Below the pieces are notes generated by a model, which was given only the letters and a program-made list of their open reading frames with translations, ran no database searches and had not been told where the DNA came from. Of a DNA stretch of 11,842 nt, positions 1 through 6,456 are shown piece by piece. Origin of the DNA: an uncultured Verrucomicrobiota bacterium (lineage in GTDB: Bacteria > Verrucomicrobiota > Verrucomicrobiia > Chthoniobacterales > SZAS-18). Location of the stretch: the NCBI GenBank assembly GCA_937871685.1, contig CALMOL010000287.1:1-11842 (forward strand), in the 5' to 3' direction. The stretch's first letter is position 1. Each line of letters starts with the position of its first letter. Both the position numbers and the translations under genes were made by a program.

Positions 1-1278
1 GCGCAGGAGTTCCTCCAGGCGAACGGCGTGCAGTTCCCGCAGGGCGCCTCGGCCACCTTCATTCCCTCGTCTTCCAAGCTCGTGGTGCGCAACACGCAGG
101 AGAACATTGATCTCATCGAGACCCTCGTGCAGCAGGCCGCCGGCGACGTGATCAAGCAAGTCGAGATCGAGGCGAAGTTCATCGAGATCACGCAGAACAA
201 CTCCAAGGAACTGTCGTTCGACTGGCTGCTCGGCCAGTTCAACCTGCCGGGGCAGAGTTCGAAGAAGGTGTTCTTTGGCGGCGGCAACACCGCTGCAAAC
301 GCCAATTTTCCGTTCATTGATGCCAGGACAGGCGCCCCCGTTGGCGGCGGTGGCGTGACCTCTAGCAATCGCTCCGGCCAGTTCGCCATTTCAGGCAACG
401 CCATCGACGCGCTCCTTTTCGGCACCGCTGGCGCGCCCGCCGCGGTGGCGCCAGGCATCTTCTCGGTGGCCGGAGTGTTCACCGACCCGCAGTTCCAGGT
501 GGTCATCCGCGCCCTCAACCAGAAGAAGGGCATCGACCTCCTTTCCGCCCCGCGCGTCACGACCAAAAGCGGCCAAAAGGCCACCATCGAGATCGTGCGC
601 GAGTTCATCTACCCCACGCAGTTCCAGCCTCCGCAGATTCCGCAGAACTTCCGCAACGACGGCGGCATCACGCTCCTGCCCACCGGTGTTTCCACCGTTG
701 GCACCACGTCGGTCGGCAACACCTTCCCGGTCACGCCCACCACGCCCACGGCCTTCGAGAAGCGCAACACGGGCGTCACCCTCGAGGTCGAGCCGGTGGT
801 GGGCGCGGACGGCTTCACCATCGACCTCAATCTCCAGCCGCAGGTCGTCGAGTTCGACGGCTTCATCAACTACGGCTCCCCCATCCAGACGACCTCGACG
901 AACATCCTCGGCCAAGTGGTTCCCGTGGTCATCACGCCCAACGTGATCAACCAGCCCATCTTCTCCACGCGCAAGGTGACCACCAGCGTGAGCATCTATG
1001 ATGGCTCCACCGTGGTGCTCGGCGGCCTCGTGCGCGAGGACGTGCAGCGCGTGCGCGACAAGGTGCCCGTGCTCGGCGACATCCCGCTGGTGGGCCGCCT
1101 GTTCCGCTCCGAGGTGGACCAGAGCCTCAAGCGCAACCTCATCATCTTCGTGACCGCCCGCCTGCTCGATCCCGCCGGCAATCCCCTCATCAACCGCGAG
1201 GAGGAGGAGGAGAAGGAGGAGATCGTGCAGGACTACGTGAAGCCCCCCGGCCCCCTGCCGCTGCTGCCGAAGAAGTGA
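1..1278 (+). CDS. Secretin, Amuc_1098-like type IV pilus/type II secretion outer-membrane channel (5' partial)
   Basis: This is the C-terminal 425 residues of a secretin, the outer-membrane ring through which type IV pili or type II secretion substrates pass. The frame is open from base 1, so the true start is upstream; the internal GTG at 28 is not the start. Residues ~19-45 (GASATFIPSSSKLVVRN) look like the end of an N-type periplasmic domain. Residues ~55-63 (VEIEAKFIEI) open the secretin core, followed by LLSAPRVTTKSG near 180. The family's C-terminal signature lies at ~355-386 (VPVLGDIPLVGRLF, then LIIFVTARLLDP). A Gly/Thr/Pro-rich stretch (~215-250) probably forms the gate loops. The tail is odd: a run of glutamates (residues ~400-407, GAG-repeat DNA) followed by a proline-rich end. 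The overall pattern resembles the Amuc_1098 family of Verrucomicrobia. In Akkermansia that gene sits in a pilus operon, so pilMNO-like genes may lie just upstream (inference). Confidence 0.9.
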   Translation, partial: AQEFLQANGVQFPQGASATFIPSSSKLVVRNTQENIDLIETLVQQAAGDVIKQVEIEAKFIEITQNNSKELSFDWLLGQFNLPGQSSKKVFFGGGNTAANANFPFIDARTGAPVGGGGVTSSNRSGQFAISGNAIDALLFGTAGAPAAVAPGIFSVAGVFTDPQFQVVIRALNQKKGIDLLSAPRVTTKSGQKATIEIVREFIYPTQFQPPQIPQNFRNDGGITLLPTGVSTVGTTSVGNTFPVTPTTPTAFEKRNTGVTLEVEPVVGADGFTIDLNLQPQVVEFDGFINYGSPIQTTSTNILGQVVPVVITPNVINQPIFSTRKVTTSVSIYDGSTVVLGGLVREDVQRVRDKVPVLGDIPLVGRLFRSEVDQSLKRNLIIFVTARLLDPAGNPLINREEEEEKEEIVQDYVKPPGPLPLLPKK

Positions 1279-1288
1279 GGGGGCGTGG

Positions 1289-1480
1289 TTGACCAGTGAT
1301 GCAGGCGCGGAAACTTCCCGGCATGATGCGACGGTCCGTCACCGGTTGCGCCTGATCGGTCGGGTGCTGCCTTCCAACGACCTTTGGATCGCTGCCCTCG
1401 CCGTCGAGCATGGGATGCCCGTGGTCAGCCGCGACACACATTTCGACGCCATCCCAAGCATCCGCCGGATCGGCTGGTGA
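1289..1480 (+). pseudogene. Truncated PIN-domain (VapC-type toxin) remnant
   Basis: This 63-codon frame (TTG start) ends with the C-terminal third of a VapC-like PIN ribonuclease. The segments LPSNDLWIAALAVEHG and VVSRDTHFDAIPSIRRIGW fit the family's closing motifs, including two of its usual acidic residues (the Asp of NDLWIAA and of SRDxHF). PIN toxins are normally about 130 residues. Here the N-terminal half with the first conserved Asp and Glu is missing, and no antitoxin gene adjoins. The frame begins only 10 bp after the secretin stop, so a toxin-antitoxin locus was probably deleted down to this stub. An alternative is that the short frame is still translated as a non-catalytic fragment. 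Its stop overlaps a GTG in frame with coaE. The family call rests on motif recognition; the loss of activity is inferred from the missing residues. Confidence 0.72.
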
Positions 1481-1491
1481 GCGTTCTTCCC

Positions 1492-2109
1492 ATGCTCCTC
1501 GCCCTCACCGGCGGCATCGCCTCCGGCAAGTCCACCGTCACCGCCCGGCTCGCCGCCGCGCTCGGCGCGCGCGTCTTCGACTCCGACCGCGAGGCGCGCC
1601 GTCTCGTGGACGATGACCCCGCCGTGCGCGCCGAGCTGCGCGCCGCCTTCGGCCCCGGCGTGATCGATGCCGCCGGCCGCGTGGACCGGCCCGCCCTGCG
1701 GGCGCGCGTCTTTGCCGACCCGGCGGCCAAGCGCGCCCTGGAGGGCATCCTTCACCCGCGCATCCGGGCCACCTGGCTGTCATTGGCGGAAGAACACTTG
1801 CGCTCCCGGCCGGATGCCTTTCTAATCCTCGACATTCCGCTTCTCTTTGAAACAGGGGCGGAAGCCCACCTCCCGCGCGTGGCGGTGGTGGGCTGCCGGG
1901 TGGAAACCCAAGTCCGCCGGCTGATGGAAATCCGGCGCATGGAGGAGCCCACTGCCCGGAGCATCATCGCCAGCCAGCTTCCGCTCGGTGAAAAGACCGC
2001 CCGCGCCCAGCACGTGATCTGGAACGACTCCACCGAGTCCGCCCTCCATGCGCAGACCGACCTCCTCCTCGCCCACCTCCGCGCGCTTGCCGCGGCCGGG
2101 GAGCGCTGA
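1492..2109 (+). CDS. coaE: Dephospho-CoA kinase
   Basis: CoaE phosphorylates the 3'-hydroxyl of dephospho-CoA with ATP, the last step of coenzyme A synthesis, in the cytoplasm. The 205-residue product has the family's usual length. The P-loop GGIASGKST sits at residues 7-15, followed by DSDREARRLV (normally DADxxAR) near 30, HPRIRATW near 87, DIPLLFETG near 114 and the closing segment SQLPLGEKTARAQHVIWND. I chose the ATG at 1492 because family members begin a few residues before the P-loop. An in-frame GTG at 1477 overlaps the stop of the preceding frame and would add five residues. No Shine-Dalgarno sequence precedes either start; the ATG follows TTCTTCCC. rho lies 110 bp downstream on the same strand, an order also seen in Chlamydia. 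Confidence 0.95.
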   Translation: MLLALTGGIASGKSTVTARLAAALGARVFDSDREARRLVDDDPAVRAELRAAFGPGVIDAAGRVDRPALRARVFADPAAKRALEGILHPRIRATWLSLAEEHLRSRPDAFLILDIPLLFETGAEAHLPRVAVVGCRVETQVRRLMEIRRMEEPTARSIIASQLPLGEKTARAQHVIWNDSTESALHAQTDLLLAHLRALAAAGER

Positions 2110-2160
2110 GTCCACGCCGGGTTCCTGGCGGGCCGGCCCCTCGGGCCAGCGGCCACGTCG

Positions 2161-2219
2161 TCTTCGCGCATCTTCCCTCTTCTCCCCCCACTTTTCACCT
2201 CTCGCCCATTCCTTTTCCC
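2161..2219 (+). promoter_or_regulatory. Pyrimidine-rich rho leader, candidate Rho-binding (rut-like) or non-SD translation leader
   Basis: The ~60 bases just before the rho ATG are almost all C and T, with only three G residues. They include runs of C around 2185 and several CTTC/TTCC steps. Rho loads on unstructured C-rich, G-poor RNA, and rho is autoregulated by premature termination in its leader in E. coli, so an equivalent role is plausible. A small G+C hairpin (GGCCC at 2135-2139 with GGGCC at 2143-2147) lies just upstream. The same tract could instead serve as an SD-independent ribosome-recruiting leader, since no purine-rich site is present. Confidence 0.4.
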
Positions 2220-3602
2220 ATGCCAGCTCCCACTGCCGAAGCCGCTCCTGAGACAGCCCCTGCCGCTGCTTCTCCCGCCGCGCCTGCGCCGAACGCGCCG
2301 CCGCCCCCGAAGACCTACGCGCCCGAGGAGGCCGACCTCAACGCGCTCCAGCGCCTGCCGATGCCCAAGCTCATCAAGGCCGCCGACGAGATGCGCGTGC
2401 GCTCCTTCCCGCCGCGCGGCCGGCACGCCCTCGTGGCCGACCTCGTGCGCGCCTACCTCATCGCCGGCACGCTGGTGCGCGCCGATGGCGTGCTGGAGCA
2501 GCCGCCGGAAATGCCGCACTTCCCCGGCACCCTGCGCTGGCCGGAGTTCAACTTCATGCCCACGCCGGAGGACGTCACCGTCCCCATGCCGGCCATCAAG
2601 GCGCTCGGCCTGCGCCCGGGCCTGCGCCTGCGCTGCATCCTGCGCCTGGGCCGCGGCGGCGGCGAGAAGGCCCTCGCGGTGGACCGCGTCGAGACCGTCG
2701 AGGGCCAGCGCGTGGACGAATGGCGCCCGCCCGTGGTCTTTGAGCAGCTCACCCCGCTTTTCCCCAACAAGCGCATTGTCCTCGAGAGCGCCAAATACAA
2801 GCCGCCGACCGCCCGCACGCTCGACCTCCTTGCCACCCTCGGCCGCGGCCAGCGCGGGCTGATTCTCGCCCCGCCGCGCGTCGGCAAGACGGTGTTGCTC
2901 CGCCAGATCGCCCACGCCATCGCGGCCGGATCGCCCGACATCACGCTCATGCTCCTGCTCGTGGACGAGCGCCCCGAGGAGGTTACGGATTTCCGCCGCG
3001 AGCTCGGCAACTCGGCCGAAATCTACTCCTCCACCTTCGACGAGCCGCCCACGCGCCACGTGCAGATCGCCGAGATGGTCTTCGAGCGCGCCAAGCGCCT
3101 CGTCGAGCTGGGCAAGCCGGTGGTCGTGCTGCTCGACTCGCTCACGCGCCTGACGCGCGGCTTCAACAACATGCAGGGCCCCAAGGCCGGTCTGATGTCC
3201 GGCGGCGTGGTGCAGAAGGCCCTCATCCGGCCGCGCAAGTTCTTCGGCGCCGCGCGCAACACGGAGGAGGGCGGCTCGCTCACCATCCTCGCTTCCTGCC
3301 TCACCGACACCGGCGCGCGCATGGACGAGGTGATCTTCGAGGAGTTCAAGGGCACCGGAAATCTGGAGATCCACCTCGACCGCGCCCTGTCCGACAAGCG
3401 CCTCTACCCCGCCATCCACATCGTGAAGTCCGGCACGCGCCGCGACGAGCTCCTTTTCCACCCGAAGGAGTTCGACCTCGTTTCCTCGCTGCGCCGCCAG
3501 CTCGTGCAGCTCCCCACCATCGAAGCGATGGAGGTGCTCCTCCGCAACATCAACGCCACGCAAAACAACGCCGAGCTCCTGCTAAAGGGCCTGCGGCAAT
3601 GA
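2220..3602 (+). CDS. rho: Transcription termination factor Rho
   Basis: Rho is the hexameric RNA-dependent ATPase/translocase that ends transcription. The 460-residue product starts with an Ala/Pro-rich low-complexity leader (~1-35). A Rho N-terminal helical domain follows (~38-82), then a cold-shock-like RNA-binding domain (~100-165), then the RecA-type motor. Motor landmarks are Walker A APPRVGKT (217-224), the catalytic-Glu segment VDERPEEV (248-255), Walker B VVVLLDSLTR (301-310), FFGAARNTEEGGSLT (341-355), EEFKGTGN (374-381) and the arginine-finger segment SGTRRDELL (404-412). Two binding elements differ from E. coli. The RNP1-like GFGFLR of the primary site is replaced by EFNFMP (109-114). 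The Q-loop reads GPKAGLMSGG (320-329), with its lysine displaced two positions from E. coli K283. Walker A has R-V where E. coli has K-A. The motor core looks intact, so I expect an active enzyme. A pyrimidine-rich leader precedes it. Confidence 0.97.
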   Translation: MPAPTAEAAPETAPAAASPAAPAPNAPPPPKTYAPEEADLNALQRLPMPKLIKAADEMRVRSFPPRGRHALVADLVRAYLIAGTLVRADGVLEQPPEMPHFPGTLRWPEFNFMPTPEDVTVPMPAIKALGLRPGLRLRCILRLGRGGGEKALAVDRVETVEGQRVDEWRPPVVFEQLTPLFPNKRIVLESAKYKPPTARTLDLLATLGRGQRGLILAPPRVGKTVLLRQIAHAIAAGSPDITLMLLLVDERPEEVTDFRRELGNSAEIYSSTFDEPPTRHVQIAEMVFERAKRLVELGKPVVVLLDSLTRLTRGFNNMQGPKAGLMSGGVVQKALIRPRKFFGAARNTEEGGSLTILASCLTDTGARMDEVIFEEFKGTGNLEIHLDRALSDKRLYPAIHIVKSGTRRDELLFHPKEFDLVSSLRRQLVQLPTIEAMEVLLRNINATQNNAELLLKGLRQ

Positions 3603-3754
3603 AGGCTGAAAGCTTCAAGCTCCAAGCTTCAAGGAAGCGGGAAGGGCCCAAGGCCGAAGGGCCGGAGAACCCACCGCTCCTGCGCTTCAAATAATTTCAC
3701 CCTCTCCCCCTTTTCGGGCCTTCCTTGACGCTTGAAGCCTGAAGCTTGGATCTT
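3603..3754 (+). repeat. Inverted pair of heptanucleotide-repeat arrays between rho and the RNase D-like gene
   Basis: Starting directly after the rho stop, 3603-3637 reads as five consecutive 7-mers. The first is AGGCTGA, the middle ones are AAGCTTC or AAGCTCC, and the last is AAGGAAG. On the opposite strand, 3754-3720 also reads as five 7-mers of the same type (AAGATCC, AAGCTTC and close variants) and again ends in AAGGAAG. The two arrays point inward at each other across ~82 bp of G/C-rich spacer (3638-3719), which contains GGGCCC and repeated AAGGCC/GAAGGGCC words. Folded, the arms can pair imperfectly. No coding frame of interest crosses the element. It fills nearly all of the 176-bp gap and could act as a 3'-end structure for rho mRNA. 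Confidence 0.75.
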
Positions 3755-3778
3755 TTCCCGCCTCCGCGGCGACTCGCG

Positions 3779-4849
3779 ATGATCGACACTCCCGAAGCCC
3801 TTGCCGCTTTTCTCCCCGGAGTCGCCGCCGCGCCCCGCGTGGCGCTCGACACCGAGGCCGACTCCCTCCACTGCTACCGCGAGAAGCTCTGCCTCGTCCA
3901 GGTCACGCTGCCGGCTGAGCCCTCGGCCTGCACGTTGCTCGACCCGCTGGCCGGCGCGATGACGCTGGCGCCCTTCTTCGCCGCGCTGGAGGGCAAGCCG
4001 CTGCTGCTGCACGGGGCCGACTACGACCTGCGCCTGATGAAGCGCACCGCCGGCTTCGTGCCGGCCGAGATCTTCGACACCATGATCGCCGCGCGGCTGG
4101 TGGGCCGGCGCACCTTCTCCCTGGCCGCGCTCGTGCAAGAGGAGTTTGGCGTGGCGATGACCAAGGCCTCGCAGAAGGCGAACTGGGCGCGCCGCCCGCT
4201 CACCGCGCAGATGATCGCCTACGCGCAGATGGACACGCGCTACCTCTTCGAGCTGGAGGCGATCCTCGACCGTCAGCTGCGCGAGAAGGGCCGGCGCGCG
4301 TGGTTCGAGCAATCCTGCTCCCGGCTCATCGAGAACGTGCGCGCCTCCGAAGACGAACGCACGCGCGACGAGGACGCCTGGCGCATCCAGGGCGCGGGAT
4401 CCCTGCGCGGGCGCGCCTCCGCCCTGCTGCGCGCCCTCTGGCAATGGCGCGACGCCGAGGCCTCCGAGGCCGACCGGCCGCCCTTCCACATCCTGCGCAA
4501 CGAGGAGTTGCTCACCGTGGCGCGCCATCTCGACGGCGGCGGCAAGCCGCCCGCGTGGCGGCATGTGCGCGGCCCGCGGCTGCGGCGCTTCCATGAGGCC
4601 GTGGAGCGCGCGATGGCCCTTCCGCCCGAGGAATGGCCGCCCCGCCCGCGCGGCCACGGCAAGCGCCCCACCGCCGACATGGACGCCCGCATGGGCGAGC
4701 TGAAGAAGCGCCGCGACGAAGCGGCCACCGATCTCGACCTGGACCCGACCCTGATCGCCTCTCGTGCCGTAATCGAGGGCCTGGCTTACCGCGACGAGCC
4801 GCCCGAAGCCACGCTCCTGCCCTGGCAGCGCGAGCTGCTGGCGGTGTAG
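3779..4849 (+). CDS. rnd: RNase D-like 3'-5' exonuclease with HRDC domain
   Basis: This is a DEDDy-type 3'-5' exoribonuclease of the RNase D family, which trims the 3' ends of tRNA and other stable RNA precursors in the cytoplasm. The 356-residue product carries Exo I LDTEADS (D24, E26), Exo II HGADYDLRL (D83) and Exo III AYAQMDTRYL (Y148, D152, the Y-x3-D form). An HRDC nucleic-acid-binding domain follows at ~208-285 (RASALLRALWQWRD, FHILRNEELLTVAR). The C-terminal tail (~290-356) is basic, then acidic, and ends in LLPWQRELL. I chose the ATG at 3779 because it places the exonuclease domain right at the N-terminus, as in the family; an in-frame TTG at 3746 lies inside the heptad array and would add a low-complexity leader. 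No Shine-Dalgarno sequence is visible. The symbol is given by family; it might be a paralogue rather than the strict orthologue. Confidence 0.9.
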   Translation: MIDTPEALAAFLPGVAAAPRVALDTEADSLHCYREKLCLVQVTLPAEPSACTLLDPLAGAMTLAPFFAALEGKPLLLHGADYDLRLMKRTAGFVPAEIFDTMIAARLVGRRTFSLAALVQEEFGVAMTKASQKANWARRPLTAQMIAYAQMDTRYLFELEAILDRQLREKGRRAWFEQSCSRLIENVRASEDERTRDEDAWRIQGAGSLRGRASALLRALWQWRDAEASEADRPPFHILRNEELLTVARHLDGGGKPPAWRHVRGPRLRRFHEAVERAMALPPEEWPPRPRGHGKRPTADMDARMGELKKRRDEAATDLDLDPTLIASRAVIEGLAYRDEPPEATLLPWQRELLAV

Positions 4850-4854
4850 GCAGA

Positions 4855-5018
4855 GCTTGCGGCAGGTCTTTATGGAGGGCGGGAGCTTGCTCCTGCTCTT
4901 GACACGTTTTAACCCCCAAGGCGGCGCGGCCGAACGTTGACCCGCCCCTCGGCCGGTGTCGTTGCCGCGTTGAAAGCGGGAGCAAGCCCCCCGCGCTCCA
5001 TAAAGACCTTCCGCAGCC
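4855..5018 (+). repeat. Long imperfect inverted repeat (REP/BIME-like pair)
   Basis: Two arms of about 42 bp, at 4855-4896 and 4976-5018, are reverse complements at roughly 36 positions with one single-base gap. They share a perfect 14-bp core: AGGTCTTTATGGAG at 4864-4877 and CTCCATAAAGACCT at 4996-5009. Inside the left arm GGAGCTTGCTCC is itself a near-perfect palindrome, the kind of small hairpin seen in REP sequences; the right arm keeps only part of it. The ~79-bp centre is G+C-rich with no evident gene. The element starts 5 bp after the RNase D stop and ends ~50 bp before waaA, so a transcript would fold into a long hairpin between them. I see no transposase, and no target-site duplication could be confirmed. 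Confidence 0.8.
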
Positions 5019-5070
5019 TCTCGCATCTCGCCTTGGCCCCGGCGCGTCGTAGCTTCACCGTGCTGGCTCC

Positions 5071-6429
5071 GTGCTCCCTCGCGCCCTCTACAATCTCCTT
5101 CTCCCCTTCGCGCTCCTCGCGCTGCTGCCGGGCTGGATCGTCCGCGCGCGGCGGCGCGGGAACTGGCGGCGCGGCCTCGGCGAGCGATTCGGGAACTATC
5201 CGCCCGAGTTGCGCGCCCGCCTTGCCGCCGAGTCCAGCCGCTGGTGGATCCACGCCGTCAGCGTGGGCGAGATGCTCGTGGCGCTCAAGCTCGTGGCCGC
5301 CCTGCGCGCGCGCCAGCCGGGATTGCCGCTCGTCGTCACCACCACCACGACCACGGGCCGCGCGCTCGCGGAGGAGCGGCTGCCGCCCGACGTGCCCGTG
5401 TGCTACGCGCCGGTGGATTTCCCGCCCGTGGTGCGGCGGGCCTTCGATGCCTTCTCTCCCGCGCGGCTCGTGCTCGTGGAAGCCGAGGCCTGGCCGAACT
5501 GGCTGGCCGCCGCGCGCCGCCGCGGCGTCCCCGCGCACCTCGTCAACGCGCGCCTTTCACCGCGCTCGGAAAAAAGGTTCCGCCGCTTCCGCGCGCTCGC
5601 CGGGCCGGTGTTTCGCCTCCTGGCGGGAGTCGGCGTGCCCGAGGCGGCGGACGTGGCCCGCTGGTCCGCGCTCGGCGTGCCGCCGGACCGCGCGCGCGTG
5701 ACGGGCTCCATCAAGCTCGACGAAGCCCGCCCCGGCGAATCCCTTGCTGACGCCATGCCTGACGCCTCGCCGCCTTCCTCCCGCCCTCAAGAGTTCGCCA
5801 AGCTTCTCGGCGACAGCGGCGTGCAGCCGCGCGACGGCTCGCCCTTGCGGCCCGTGCTGCTCGGCGGCTCGACGCACGCGGGCGAGGAACAGATGCTGGC
5901 CCGGGTCTTTCTTCGCCTCCGCGAGAAGTTCCCTGCGCTCCTGCTGATGATCGCGCCACGCCACGTCGAGCGCGCGGCGGCGGTGCTCGCGGAACTGGAG
6001 GCGGCCGGGCTGTCCATCGTGCGCCGCTCGGAACTGGACCCGCGCTTCACCTACCTTTCGCCGCCGGACGTGCTGCTGCTCGATTCCACCGGCGAGCTGC
6101 GCGACTGGTATCCGCTGGCTGGCGCGGCCTTCGTCGGCAAGAGCCTCGCCGAGGGCGCGACCGGCGGCCAGAACCCGGCCGAGCCGCTCGCCGCGGGCGT
6201 GCCGGCGGTGTGCGGCCCCCGCATGGAAAACTTCGCCGACCTCACGCGCGCCCTCGTGGACGCCGGCTCTCTCGTGCAGGCCGCCGACGAGGAAGGCGTG
6301 CGCGCCGCGGCGGCGGAATTCCTCGCCGACCCCGCCGCCGGCCGCGCCCGCGCGCTCCGCGGCGTCGAGGTGCTGGCCCGTCACCAGGGGGCCGCCGGCC
6401 GCACCGCGGATTGGTTGCTGGGCGGGTAA
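5071..6429 (+). CDS. waaA: 3-deoxy-D-manno-octulosonic acid (Kdo) transferase
   Basis: WaaA moves Kdo from CMP-Kdo onto lipid A precursor at the inner face of the cytoplasmic membrane, starting the lipopolysaccharide core. The 452-residue product has an N-terminal hydrophobic anchor (residues ~7-24) followed by a basic patch and GERFGNYP. The acceptor-binding half carries HAVSVGE (61-67, with the expected catalytic Glu67), a run of threonines at 90-95 (TTTTTTGRALA) and AEAWPNW (138-144). The CMP-Kdo-binding half begins with GGSTHAGEE (265-273) and continues with APRHVER and VGKSLAEGATGGQNPAEP (355-372). The last motif has Gln where E. coli has His (GGHN). The linker between the halves (~219-260) is about 15 residues longer than usual and Ser/Pro-rich. 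I chose the GTG at 5071 because it begins exactly where family members begin; no better start lies upstream. Confidence 0.94.
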   Translation: MLPRALYNLLLPFALLALLPGWIVRARRRGNWRRGLGERFGNYPPELRARLAAESSRWWIHAVSVGEMLVALKLVAALRARQPGLPLVVTTTTTTGRALAEERLPPDVPVCYAPVDFPPVVRRAFDAFSPARLVLVEAEAWPNWLAAARRRGVPAHLVNARLSPRSEKRFRRFRALAGPVFRLLAGVGVPEAADVARWSALGVPPDRARVTGSIKLDEARPGESLADAMPDASPPSSRPQEFAKLLGDSGVQPRDGSPLRPVLLGGSTHAGEEQMLARVFLRLREKFPALLLMIAPRHVERAAAVLAELEAAGLSIVRRSELDPRFTYLSPPDVLLLDSTGELRDWYPLAGAAFVGKSLAEGATGGQNPAEPLAAGVPAVCGPRMENFADLTRALVDAGSLVQAADEEGVRAAAAEFLADPAAGRARALRGVEVLARHQGAAGRTADWLLGG

Positions 6430-6456
6430 GGTCCCCGTGGTAGGGCATCTTCCGGC

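Noticed and set aside
1198..1224. GAG-rich simple repeat at the end of the secretin gene as a phase-variable tract
   Set aside because: The run is in-frame, interrupted by AAG and ATC codons, and length changes would be in multiples of three; it is better read as an acidic tail.
2101..2160. Intrinsic terminator after coaE
   Set aside because: The G+C stem (GGCCC/GGGCC) has only five pairs and no T-tract follows; it may simply be composition.
1752..3563. 603-codon open frame on the minus strand opposite coaE and rho
   Set aside because: It lies antisense to two clearly conserved genes, has Glu/Arg/Val/Ala/Gly-rich content typical of G+C-rich shadow frames, and shows no domain.
3726..3754. 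TTGACG at 3725-3730 as a promoter for the RNase D-like gene
   Set aside because: The bases belong to the heptad array and no TATAAT-like hexamer follows at the right distance.
4899..4927. TTGACA at 4899-4904 as a -35 box for waaA
   Set aside because: No -10-like sequence at 16-18 bp; the hexamer falls in the loop side of the inverted repeat.
3629..5026. 465-codon minus-strand frame opposite the RNase D-like gene
   Set aside because: It runs through both repeat elements and antisense to a gene with intact catalytic motifs; no recognisable domain.
6430..6456. Bidirectional terminator between waaA and the convergent BtpA-family gene
   Set aside because: The 27-bp gap has no clear stem or T-run on either strand.
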